The notes beneath the pieces were generated by a model. It had not been told where the DNA came from, ran no database searches, and saw nothing but the letters and a program-made list of their open reading frames with translations. From NCBI GenBank assembly GCA_002007465.1, contig LNAC01000003.1, positions 16,347,380-16,411,379 on the forward strand: a stretch of 64,000 nt of DNA, in the 5' to 3' direction. Positions within the stretch are counted from its first letter, which is position 1, and each line of letters starts with the position of its first letter. The translations under genes and the position numbers were made by a program. Origin of the DNA: Ailurus styani (taxonomy: Eukaryota > Chordata > Mammalia > Carnivora > Ailuridae). Of the stretch, positions 25,085 to 36,828 are shown in pieces.

Positions 25085-25406
25085 GTTGTGTTACAGTAGC
25101 AAACCTCAAATATTATTGATTTAAAAGAATAAGCTAAGCCCAGGCAATTTCAAAAAATTCTCATGACCACTAATGATTCAAGATGTTTCCATAGCTGAAT
25201 CTCAGAGCTGGAATATGCATCTTTTTTTGTCTACAGTGGAGGGAGGAAGAAAACACTGAATTTCCATATGAACAATTAGATGCTTTGGACTGAAATAATA
25301 TGGCATTTCTACTCACAACCCATTGGCCTGAGCAAGTCACATGGCCCAGCCTAAATACAAGGAGGGTAGAAGGAGGGTAGGGAAGTATAATCTACCATGC
25401 GTTGTA
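25085..25406 (+). repeat. Ancient mammalian repeat, family not named (copy 2)
   Basis: acagtagcaaacctcaaa near the start and, near the end, cccattggcctgagcaagtc, acatggcccagcctaa and gggaagtataatctaccatg. Same family as 4225-4550 by word order. It is followed directly by poly(A). Confidence 0.45.
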
Positions 25407-25434
25407 CAAAAAAAAAAAAAAAAAAAAAAAAAAA
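25407..25434 (+). repeat. Poly(A) run of about 28 A
   Basis: Pure A tract. No SINE or L1 body precedes it and I see no flanking TSD. Confidence 0.9.
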
Positions 25435-25499
25435 GCTGAGTGAGACTGAACACTGAAAGTCTTTATATAGCCAGTTATTAGCTATGGCCACTGTCTTAC

Positions 25500-25990
25500 A
25501 CATATTTCACACTTTAATAGATAATTACCCAGTTATACCTTTAAAATATTGTATCAGTTTATGCTTCTACCAGAGACATATAAGTTGCTATTGAACCACA
25601 ATCTCACCAATCCCTGTATTTAAGCTGTTGGCAAGTTAAATAGATGTGAAACTCATATATTTGCAATGCATCATTGTTTCCTCTCTCTATAAATTGTCTA
25701 TCCATATCATCAAAATTTTGGGGGGGTTAGATTTTTTAGAGTGTTATTGATATATAGAATGCTCTACACATTCTAACTGCTAATGCTTTCTCTTTTATGT
25801 TGTAAATGATTCTATCAGTTGGTGTCTTGTAATTTTCTTTAAAATCTTATCACTGAATAAAATATTTTAATATTATATTGCCATATTTATTAAAATGTTC
25901 CTTCTTAAAATGTAAGAGGTCTGTTACTGACATTGGGCAGTGTAATACAGTTCTCCACCAATATCAAGACTTTTCTCATTTTTTTTGTCT
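25500..25990 (-). mobile_element. Old L1-like 3' region, antisense
   Basis: gtatcagtttatgcttctac, ctataaattgtctatccata and tagagtgttattgatatata follow the order of a reverse-oriented old L1 3' end. Divergence is high and the boundaries are uncertain. Confidence 0.45.
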
Positions 25991-27848
25991 TAACCAGAAA
26001 CTTTATCAACAATTCCCACCCCTTCAGATAAAGGACATTTAAAATATTTTTGAACTAGTTTTTATATTTCTAGGATGAATAATGCAAGAAAGCACTCTAT
26101 TTAAGAGACTGATAAATTTATGCTCATGAAGAAATCTGACTCTTAAACAACTGAATACCTCATGCCTTCTCCCACATAATCTCCCAAAATGAAGATGTAA
26201 AAAGAACGAGAATGGGAGAAAAAAAAATAAGAGAAATTGAAGTGAGGTCAGTAGAGAGTCATTGGTAAAAGCTGAGATACTCCTAAAACACTAGTACCTT
26301 TCAAGAATAGTTTGTGTTTGGAACTTATAAAATTCAGACAACTAAGGAAATAATTGGAAATTTATGATCATTCTTAGAAAAGTGGGAAATTTAAATCTAT
26401 ACTGTTCTCTCTGAACACAGTGATCAAAATTTTCAAAATGGAGTTTAAAAAGGGTTTTAAAAAAGGTGTACGTCTTTATAAGAATTCTGAGAAGAGAGAA
26501 GAAAATGTTTGAATCCCGTTATACTCCTAATTGGAATTTAATATTTCCTTTGATATGCTTTCCTAAAATAGATACAATTATATAATCCTATTTTATCTTT
26601 TAATGAAAAATATGATTATCTTTGGGTACACACACATACTTACACAAACATTCGTTCATATATTATTTCATTTCAAAGGTGATATTAAAATAAAATGATA
26701 TTACCCTAAATCAATTAAACATTCATTGTTATAGTTTGAATTATTGCAGTGTTTATTCTCAAAGATCAAACTGCCTTTAGGGCAATATTTATGAATTCAG
26801 AGTTTTAAATGGATATTTTATCACTGCTATCTTTTATAATACCTTCTTTTCCTTAGTATGCAGAATTAAGTAGTGTCTGTGGTAACTTATGAATTTGGAG
26901 CATTTTGTGCTCATTTACAAAATGAAAAAGAATTCTTTTTTAATCCATAAAATAGAAACTTTAATTGCACTGTAAGAGCTAGAATTTATCTTTGCATTTA
27001 ATTGACTCATCTGATAATTATTATCTATGATTCATTATTTTTATTTTTCGAAGCACTTTCAGACAAGATGTCAAAGATATGTATAAAAGTACTATATAAT
27101 TGAAGTCTCTATTATTTCCATTAAAAGTAATACTTTAGTTTCAATGCTCAGTACATGTTTAAGCTTTGCTGGAGTTTAATAAACTATGCATCAACCCACA
27201 GTAAAAGAAAATGGAACTTTCAGAAGGCTGTCTATTTATTGCTTATTCTTTCTAATTTCTTGTTCCCTTCTTTCTTCCTTCATAGTCTTACTTGCTTCTC
27301 TAATTTAAGACTACTGCAATGGAAAATATACAAAGTATCACAGAGAAATTCTGAAAATAAAATGCCAATTTGGCAATGAGTGTAATCAAAATAGACACTA
27401 AAACTGATTAATTTAAATCACTGAAAATATCTAATCATAAGAACAACTCTATAGTTACAGTAGTTAAACTTTATTATTGAAGGAGTCTATGGCACTTACA
27501 ACAATCAAATATACTTCTATATAAATTATTAGGAAGCACAATTTAGTATATTGTAGCATTTCCATGTTCTACTCTCTGTTAACATATTAAAAATAAAATG
27601 AAAATGCAAAATAATGCACTTTCTCACTAGAGTTTAGATTTCAGAAATTTAGTCAAAAAAATGGAAAACTACTGATTTGGGACTGATTTCAATGGGAACA
27701 ATGTATAAAAATATCTAAGTTGCTTTACTCAACACTTCAGAAATAGTCTATTTAAATAATATAGTGACAAAGAGGGGATGATTTTGAAATACTTCATTGA
27801 ATTAAGCACCACAATTCAAAGACATTAATGAATCATGTCTATACAAAT
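25991..27848. other. Unannotated AT-rich interval
   Basis: No gene or nameable repeat seen. A 74-codon frame at 27155-27379 shows nothing recognisable. Confidence 0.5.
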
Positions 27849-27860
27849 GATAATAAACAT

Positions 27861-29629
27861 CTGAAAACTATAGAAAACTTATGCGAGACACTGAAGAGTA
27901 CACAAAGAAATGGAAAAGCATCTCATCTCATGGATTGGAAGGACAAACATTGTTAAAATGTCCATACTACCCAAAGCAATCTACACATTTAATGCAATAC
28001 CTATCAACATACCATCAGCATTTTTCACAGAGCTAGAACAAATAATCCTAAAAGTTATATGGAAACACAAAAGATCCCAAATAGCCAAGCAACCTTGAAA
28101 AAGAAAAACAAAGCTGGAGGCATCATGATTCGGGAGTTCAAGTCATATTACAAAGCTGTAATTACCAAGACAATATGATACTGGCACAAAAACAGACACA
28201 CAAATCAATGGAACAGAATAGAAAACCCATAAATGGATCCACATCTACATGGTCAACTAATCGTCAACAAAGCAGGAAAGAATATATCTAATGTCTCTTC
28301 AACAAATGGTATTGGGAAAATTGGACAGCCACATGCAGAAGAATGAAAGAGGAATAATTTGTTTCAACATACACAAAATTAAGTTCAAAACGGATGAAAG
28401 ATCTAATTGTGATATAGGAATCCACCAAAATCCTAGAGGAGAACATAGGCCACAACTTCTTTGACCTCAGCCACAGCAACTTCTTACTAGACATGTCTCA
28501 GAGGCAAGGGAAACAAAAGCAAAAATGAACTGTTGGGACTTCATCAAGATAAGCTTTTGCACACCAAAAGAAACAATCAACAAAACTAAAAGGCAACCTA
28601 TGGAATGGGAGAAGATATTTGCAAATGACCTATCTGATAGAGGGCTAGTATCCAAAATCTACAAAGAATGTATCAAATCCAACCCCCAAAAAACAAATAA
28701 CCCAGTTAAGTAATTGGCAAAAGGCATGAATAGACTTTTTTTTCAAAGATGACATCCAGATGACTAACACACACATGAAAAGGTGCTCAACATCATTCAT
28801 CATCAGAGAAATACAAATCGAAACCACGATGAAATACTACCTCACACCAGTCAGAAGGGCTAAAATTAACAACACAGGAAACAATGGGTGTTGGCAAGGG
28901 TATGGAGAAAGGGGAATCCTCTTGCACTGCTCGTAGGAATGCAAACTGGTGCAGCCACTCTGGGGAATAATATGGAGTTTCCCCAAAAGGTTAAAAATAG
29001 AACTATCCTATGATCCAGCAATTGCACTACAGGTATTTACCCAAAGGATACAAAAATACAGATTCAAGGGGGCACATGCACCACAATGTTTTATAGTTCA
29101 AGCATATAGTTCAAGCATTATGAACAATAGCCATACTATGGAGAGAGTCCAAATGTCCATCAACAGATGAATGGATAAAGAACAGGTGGTATATATATAC
29201 AATGGAATATTACTCAGCCCATCAAAAAGAATGAAATCTTGCCATTTGCAATGACATGGATGGAGTTAGAATGTATTATGCTAAGTGAAATAAGTCAGTC
29301 AGAGAAAGACAAATACAGTATAATTTCACTCATATGTGGAATTTAAGAAACAAAACATATAAACATATAAAAGGGGAAAAAAGAGAGAGGGGGGTCAAAC
29401 AAACCATAAGAGACTCTTAAGGATAGAGAACAAACTGAGGGTTGATGGAGGGACACGGGTGGGAGATGGGCTAGGTGAGTGATGGGTATTAAGGAGGGCA
29501 CTTTTTATCATGAACATTGGGTGTTGTACACAAGTGATGAACCACTGAGTTCTACTCCTGAAACCAATATTGTACTGTATGTTAACTAGAATTTAAATAG
29601 AAATTTGGAAAATAAATAAATAAATAAAG
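27861..29629 (+). mobile_element. 5'-truncated carnivore L1 3' end (1.77 kb)
   Basis: Starts in ORF2 at ctgaaaactatagaaaac, runs through the C-terminal ORF2 region and 3' UTR to gttaactagaatttaaatag and a (TAAA)n tail. Near-perfect TSD: gataataaacat (27849-27860) and gacaataaacat (29630-29641), one mismatch. ORF2 is broken by stops. The longest pieces, such as 27910-28098, encode the segment with [15 protein letters not shown]. Confidence 0.93.
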
Positions 29630-29641
29630 GACAATAAACAT

Positions 29642-29941
29642 GAGGGAGTCAAGAAAATCCTGGTGTGTTTCATCAGAACCATGAAACAGAATTGGCTTCT
29701 CTGTTTATTCTCTAGTTTAGTTTTGCTAGGGGACAAGACATGTGTAAATCCCTCTCCACCCACCCCTAGCCCCCTTGAGATGATGTTTATTATGGTTCTA
29801 GAGCAACCAAACCAACAAAAAGTTATTATTAACAGAAAACATAAATCACATTAAATCTGAAAACAGCAAAGTTGTAAAAAAAAATAGGGCAAACATCTTC
29901 AACAGTCTTGTGAATAAGAACTACAGCAGCAGAGATGAAGT
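29642..29941. other. Short unannotated spacer between two L1s
   Basis: Unique-looking sequence. The frame at 29663-29854 has no recognisable features. Confidence 0.5.
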
Positions 29942-30787
29942 GCAGAAGACATGAACAGATGCTTCTCCAAAGAAGACATACAAATGGCTAATAGACACAT
30001 GAAAAAGTATTCATCAACACTAGCCATCAGGGAAATTCAAATCAAAACCACATTGAGATACCACCTTACACCAGTTATAATGGCCAAAATCAACAGGATA
30101 GGAAACAACAAGTGCTGGAGAGGATGTGGAGAAAGGGGAACCCTCTTATACTCTTGGTGGGAATCCAAGTTGGTGCAGCCACTTTGGAAAACAGTGTGGA
30201 GATTCCTCAAAAAATTAAAAATAGAGCTCCCCTGTAACCCTGCAATTGCACTACTGGGTATTTACCCCAAAGATACAGATGTAGTGAAAAGAAGGGCCAT
30301 ATGTACCCCAATGTTCATAGCAGCAATGTCTATAATCGCCAAACTGTGGAAAGAGCCGAGATGTCCTTCAACAGATGAATGGACAAAGAAGCTGTGGTCC
30401 ATATATGCAATGGAATATTACGCAGCCATCAGAAAGGATGAATACCCAACTTTTGTATCAACATGGACAGATCTGGAGGAGATTATGCTGAGTGAAATCA
30501 GTCAATCAGAGAAAGTCAATTATCATATGGTTTTATTTACTTATGGAACATAAAGAATAAAATGGAGGACTTTAGGAGAAGGAAAGGAAAGTGAATTGGG
30601 GTAAATTGAGGGGGGGGGAGAGATGAACCCTGAGAGACTGTGGACTCTGAGAAACAAACTGAGGATTATGGGGGGTAGGGGGGATGGGTGAGCCTGGTGG
30701 TAGGTATAAAGGAGGGTACGTATTGCATGGAGCCCTGGGTGTGGTGCATAAACAACGAATCTTGGATCACTGAAAAAATAAAATAAA
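29942..30787 (+). mobile_element. 5'-truncated carnivore L1 3' end, distinct 3' UTR
   Basis: Begins at gcagaagacatgaacagatg in late ORF2 and ends at aataaaataaa after ggtgcataaacaacgaatc. The 3' UTR carries strong G runs (30610-30618 and 30670-30688). It differs from the 3' ends at 15.0, 29.6 and 55.7 kb, so it comes from another L1 lineage. No clear TSD seen. Confidence 0.9.
29951..30553 (+). pseudogene. L1 ORF2p C-terminal fragment, open for 200 codons
   Basis: This frame is the C-terminal part of L1 ORF2p, downstream of the reverse transcriptase. It starts [19 protein letters not shown], holds the L1 zinc-knuckle region near residues 55-72, and ends near [10 protein letters not shown]. 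In the known C-X3-C-X7-H-X4-C pattern, Cys55 and Cys59 remain but the His is Tyr67 and the last Cys is Ser72. The frame is uninterrupted, so this copy is younger than its neighbours, but it lacks the endonuclease and reverse-transcriptase domains and is not functional. The first Met is an internal codon, not a true start. Confidence 0.9.
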
Positions 30788-31440
30788 AGATTTCAGGAAA
30801 ATAATGAAGGGCAGTTTACACTAAGAAAATTTTTTCAGGTATTATGAATATTCCATATTATTCCAATAAAATAATATTAAATAAAAACAGTAACAATTCC
30901 ATTACAAATATAAGTACCACTTGCTGCTATAAACTGTCTTAATAATTCACAGTTACTAAAACACTTGTGCTGAATAGAATCAATACTGATCTGTTTTATA
31001 ACTTTACTGGTTTGCTAAAATTTGAAGACTTAATTATAATTCTTATTTGAGAATACTTACTTGAGAAAACACTACTTAGGTAAGTTAATTGACATTGTTT
31101 CTATAAACTAGCTTTATGCCATTTCATAATAAGCTATTTAAAAAGTTTATCTAAAATGACATTTTTAAAAAATAGAATCATGCACAATCATTTCTTTTTT
31201 TAGTTAGAAAACTATTTGATTTGTGAGAGTGTATCTAAAAGAACAGCTAAAAACAAATCATCTAAAATAAATAAATAAAATATAAAATAAATATACACTA
31301 AAAATGGTCAAATAAAGTATAAGAAACTCATAAACAATGCTTATTTTTTGAAATTTTATTGGAAATAATCAGTGAAATCTGATATCTTAATATTTAACAT
31401 CAGTTACTTGAAAGATTTTAAAAATATGTTTTTCCTCTAT
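30788..31440. other. Unannotated AT-rich interval
   Basis: No gene or nameable repeat seen. Confidence 0.5.
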
Positions 31441-31449
31441 CACCACAGC

Positions 31450-31645
31450 TGGGTTTTTTTTAAGATTTTATTTATTTATTTGACAGAGAGAGAGATCACA
31501 AGTAGGCAGAGAGGCAGGCAGAGAGAGGAGGAAGCAGGCTCCCTGCTGAGCAGAGAGCCCAATGCGGGACTTGATTCCAGGACCCTGAAATCATGACCTG
31601 AGCCGAGGTCAGAGGCTTTAACCCACTGAGCTACCCAGGCACCCC
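31450..31645 (-). mobile_element. CAN SINE, young mustelid-type, reverse orientation
   Basis: Starts gttttttttaagattttatt, core gacctgagccgaggtc, ends gctacccaggcacccc. The TSD is short and imperfect: accacag before and accacacag after. Confidence 0.93.
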
Positions 31646-31654
31646 ACCACACAG

Positions 31655-32977
31655 TTTTTAATTCTGTAAGTCATTTTCAAAAATTGAATACTTAGCTACA
31701 AACTCTTTTACCATCATCATCCTTAAAATAGATTTGCCAGTTATTTTTAAATAACAAGAATAAGGCCATTTGGATGTTCTGTATTACCTGACACATGAAA
31801 GAGTAAATGTACTTTTTGTCAAAACCATTCAGTTTCAGAAAAAAATTAATAGCAATGTGCCATTTCTTTCATCAAAAATCACAAAACATCCGAAGTACCA
31901 TTCTTCTTCTAACAAGAAGCCATTCCTTTTCTTTCTGTTCTCTCTCCCTTTTTCTAAACATGGTAAATTAATGACTGATCCACATAGGAACGATTTGTAA
32001 TTAAATTAAATTCTAAACAAAAAGTATATAAAACACTTTTAATTCAAAACAATAAACAAGTACATAATTAATTGCTTAGGATATGCCCAGCTTTACTGTG
32101 TGAAAATGAAGTGAGGCAGCAGCTCAATAACTCTGAAACAATTCAATATCCAACTGGTAGAAAACTCATCATTTGGTGCAGATTTAGCCAGCCTTTTAGA
32201 GAGTTTGCAAGATCTCTTGTGGCAATGACACAATAGTTGTTTTTTTTTTTTACTAGTCAGGTTTATAGTATTTCATCTTATTTTCTTGTGTAGAGTATGA
32301 TATCCACAAAATGTTAAAAATCATACATATGAGGGTGATTGTAAAGTAATGGGGGAAAATAATGAAAAGATGCAATTGACAATTAGGAAATTCCTAGGCA
32401 ATCTTTATTGTTCTGAGAGATACTGGCTATAAAATATAGAACAAACCACATTTCCACATTTCTCCCATTCATGATTATACATCTGAAAGCAGTTTTTTTT
32501 CTTTATCTTAGTCTAAAACTGAATCCTTCTCAAGCTCTAACCTGACCTTTTCTATGTGATACATGTGCACATTTCCAAGTAATGCCTATTTGCATATAGA
32601 CACATTCCCCAAATTCTTTCACTAAACCACAATCGTCTGCTCTTAAATTCAGAGAGGATTGTATATGAAGTAGAAAATGATGCTATTCTTTTGCAACTCT
32701 ATGAAGCAATGACTAGCACACTTTTCTGACAGGATACACATTTTCTATTGGGTAGTAAAAACATTATTGCTCATACACAGCCAGTTGTGTTTGTATGTTT
32801 CTTTTTCCTAAATCATTGTCTCATAATGGTGCCCTGGTTTTTCTAACTTACCACTAGAAATATGGCTGTAGACAATGTTTACCATGTAGATAAAAATATT
32901 GTCAGATGATAGAAGTGAAAATGAAGATTTGGGGGAAAACTTATAGAGTATTGTATGTGTTTATTTAAACTAAATCA
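31655..32977. other. Unannotated AT-rich interval
   Basis: No gene or nameable repeat seen. Confidence 0.5.
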
Positions 32978-33170
32978 GGGGCACTTGGGTGGCTCAGTGG
33001 GTTAAAGCCTCTGCCTTCAGCTCAGGTCATGATCTCAGGGTCCTGGGATCTAGCCCGGCATCAGGCTCCCTGCTCAGTGGGGAGCCTGCTTCCTCCTCTC
33101 TCTAGGCCTGCCTCTCTGCCTACTTGTAATCTCTCTCTATGTCAAATAAATAAAATCTTTAAAGAAAATA
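32978..33170 (+). mobile_element. CAN SINE, mustelid-type
   Basis: ggcacttgggtggctcagtg head, cctctgccttcagctcagg, aataaataaaatctttaaag tail. A TSD is not clear (aaactaaatca before, aaataaattatca after). Confidence 0.93.
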
Positions 33171-33408
33171 AAATAAATTATCAATTGTTTTTGAAAATAT
33201 CACTGTAAAATTTTTATGTGTTAATACTGAAAACTTTTGTCACATTGGAAATAATTGGGAATAATTTTACTTTATGTAACGCAGGTTTGTATTAATTATT
33301 TTTATCTTTTTTAGCTCAATATTAAAATATAAACTATTGACTATTAGTGTAACCATTAATATATCTCTAATGTCATTAGAATTTCGAATTATATAAAACT
33401 ATATTTCG

Positions 33409-33628
33409 GGCACCTGGGTGGCTCAGTCGTTGGGCATCTGCCTTCGGCTAGGGTTATGATCCCGGGGCCCTGGAATCGAACCCCGCATCAGGCTCCCTGC
33501 TCTGCTGGAAGCCTGCTTCTCCCTCTCCCACTCCCCCTGCTTGTGTTCCCTCTCTCGCTGTGTTTCTCTCTGTCAGATGAATGGAATCTTAAAAACAAAA
33601 ACAAAAACAAAAACAAAAAAACAAAACG
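33409..33628 (+). mobile_element. CAN SINE, different subtype, (AAAAAC)n tail
   Basis: Head gggcacctgggtggctcagt followed by cgttgggcatctgcc, and gatcccggggccctgg in place of the usual core, which marks a separate subfamily from the mustelid-type copies. The tail has become (AAAAAC)n at about 33594-33627. TSD aaactatatttc (33397-33408) against aaactatgtttc (33629-33640), one mismatch. Confidence 0.93.
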
Positions 33629-34070
33629 AAACTATGTTTCCTTCAGCACTTAACAAAGTATCACTGCAGAGGAGTGCAGGAATTAAGATGGTGGAGTAGT
33701 AGGGGGACTGGAGCTTACCCGGTCCCTTGAATATAGCTAAACCAACTTCGAACTATTTTTGACAACTAGGAATATGATCTGAACATTAAGAAGACCATCT
33801 GCACAACTGGAGGGAGAGAACATGGAAGATTCAAGGTTTGGAGCGATGAATGGGGGAGAGGAAAGCCGTGGGTCCCTCAGAGAGAGGGAGAGATCACATT
33901 AGGAAGAGTTCACACCATCACGAGGGGATCCCCTGAGCGCACTGGAAGAGATCGCTTCCCTTCACAGAGGACATTTGGAAGAGCATATTTAGCCTCTCCA
34001 AGGACAAAAGGCCAGCTGATAAATGTTGAGCTGCACTCAACAGAAGGGACAAAAGCGCAAGCTGAGGGCA

Positions 34071-34400
34071 GATAACTGGTAGCAACTTTTTGCTGTGAGC
34101 CACATAGACTTAAGCTACTGTGCACTGTGCAGCTCCCTTTCTGGGATAGAACAGAGCAGAGATACATGCAAACTGCAGATAACCTGGTCACTGCTTTTCA
34201 CTGTCTGCCAGGATAGACTCCAAGCCACTGTGCAACTGCTTTTCTGGGACAGAAATGGAGTAGGGGACTGAGGCATGCACAGATGGCAAATAACCTGGTT
34301 GTAGCTTTTCACTGTGCATCACAATAGACTCTATCTAGCCTCCGTGGTCACACAGTGCAATTGCTTTTTTGGGACAGGATGGTGCTGGGCACACCGGGAG
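34071..34400 (+). promoter_or_regulatory. Three tandem ~110-bp monomers in the L1 5' UTR
   Basis: Three imperfect units start at about 34071, 34178 and 34289. Each begins with ataac(c)tggt and contains gcttttcactgt-like, atagact and a tttctgggac/tttttgggac-type block. Tandem monomers in an L1 5' UTR are known as promoter units in rodent L1. By analogy these may be part of the carnivore L1 promoter. Promoter function here is inference. Confidence 0.6.
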
Positions 34401-35330
34401 GCTCTCCTATGGGGGAGGGGAGTGAGTTTGCACCTTAACGGGCCCTTTAAAACTTAGAATTTTGAATCCCAACCACTGGCCAGAAATAAAATTCAGGAGA
34501 TTTACGGCACCACCATGGCACGCTGATGGCCCAAGTACAGATAGGTTAAGAGCAGGGATCTGACAAAAGCCCAGGACTCAGGAGATTGTTTGCTTTTCTG
34601 TGAGGGCCTTCTGAATAGTGACAGCCATGAGTTTCCCTCCTTTCCCTGGGGACAAGAGGACTGGGCGATGCCATCTTCCTCTTCCACCACCTCCTCTCAC
34701 CCCCCGCCCCCGCCAGCCACCAGCACAGTTGGACTGGACTTCAGAGAGAAATACAGCACCTCCAGTTGGGGCTGGAGCCCCTCACATCAAATCTGGCCCC
34801 CTTGTCCCTGGCAGGAGCATCTTCATAAGGGCAAGTCTGTTTGTGAGCTAGCCCAGCAATCGTCTCCTTCAGAATACCAAGACAGTCTCCCAAATGTACC
34901 AAGTCTACTAATTAAAGAGGGCTTTGGCATCCGTTTCAGTTCTGGTGGAAATAGGACTAGGTTTGCTTTGTTTCATTATTTCTTTATATTTTTTTTAATA
35001 TATATTTTTTCTTTTTTTCTTTTAACGTTTTTTGGTATCAGGCTTATAATTTTTTGTTCGTTTGTTGATTTCTTCATTTCCTTCTCTTATTTTTTCCTTC
35101 AAGCTAATTTTTTTCTTCTGTTCTTACTCGTTTTTCCTTCTTTCTTATTCTATGGAATCAGACTTATAGTATTTGTTTGTTTGCTTCCTTTTTTGTTCCT
35201 TTTCCCTTTTTCTTGTCCTGTATTAAGCTTTTTTTTTTCTTTCCTGGGTTTTTCTTAAACAAATCAATGCACACCTAGTTAAAGGTCCAAACACTCGCCA
35301 TTACAAGCAAGGAGGAATTCTGCAGACACC

Positions 35331-36766
35331 TGCAGATTGGAGTGAGGAGGTAGAGAACCATTAATCATGCTAATGGACATCAAAAGAAAGCTGGAACTGC
35401 AGCAGTCATTCTTTTATCAGACAAATTAGATTTTAAACCAAATACTGTCATAAGAGATGAAGAAAGACACTATATTATAATAAAGAACCACAAGAAGATC
35501 TAACAATTATAAATATTTAGGCCTCTAATTTGGGAGTAGCCAAATATATAAACCAATTAATAACAAACTTAAAGAAACACATGAATAATAATACAATAAT
35601 AGTAAGGGACTTTAACACCCCATTCACAGCAATGGACAGATCATCTAAGCAGAAGATCAATAAGGAAGCAAGGGTTTTGAATGGCACACTGGACCAGATG
35701 GATTTAATAGATATAGTCAGAACATTTCAGCCTAAAGCAGCAGGATACACATCCTTTTCAAGTGTATGTGGAACATTCTCCAGAATAGATCACATACCAG
35801 ATCATGGATCAGGCCTCAACTGGTACAAAAAGATTGAGATCATGCCATGCATATTTTTAGAACACAATACTATGAAACTTGAAATCAAACCCAAGAAAAA
35901 ACTTGGAAGGACCACAAATACATGGAGTTAAAGAACATCTTACTACTGAATGAATGAGTCAACCAGGAAATTAAAGAAGAATTTAAAAAATACATGGAAG
36001 CAAGTGAGAACACAACAGTCCAAAACTCTTGGGATGCAGCTAGAGTGGTCCTAGGAGAGAAGTATATTGCAATATATTTCTACCCCAAAATGCAAGAGAA
36101 GTCTCAAATACACAACCTAACCTTACATCTAGAAAAAGAATAACAAACAAAGCCTAAATCCATCAGGAAAAGAGAAAAAATAAAGATTAGAGCAGAAATA
36201 AATGATATAGAATTAAAAAAAAACGTGATATACCAGATCTGATATAGAACAGAGCAATGAAAGTAGGAGCCAGTTCTTTGAAAAAAATTAATGAGATTTA
36301 TAAACACTTAGCCAGACTTATCAAAAAGAAAAGAGAAAGAACCCAAATAAATAAAATCATGAATGAAAGAGGAGAATTCACAACTGATATCGAAGATAAA
36401 AACTATTATAAGAGAATATTATAAGTATATGTCAACAAATTAGGCAATCTGGAAGAAATGGATAAATCCCTAGAAACATATAAACTACCAAAATTGAAAC
36501 AGGAAGACATAGAAAATCTGAACAGATCCACAACCAGAAAAAAAAATTGAATCAGTAATCAAAAATTTCCCAACAATAAGAGGCCAGGACAGGCCAGGAC
36601 CATGGCTTCCCGGGGAAATTCTACCAAACATTTAAAGAAGAATTAATACCTATGCTTCTAAAACTGTGAAGGAGAAGAAGAAGAAGAAGAAGACAAAGAA
36701 GAAGAAGAAGAAGAAGAAGAAGAAGAAGAAGAAGAAGAAGAAGAAGAAGAAGAAGAAGAAGAAGGA

Positions 36767-36828
<62 letters not shown>

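Noticed and set aside
34590..35258. 222-codon + strand frame
   Set aside because: Lies in the L1 5' UTR; the second half is F/L/S translation of a T-rich tract.
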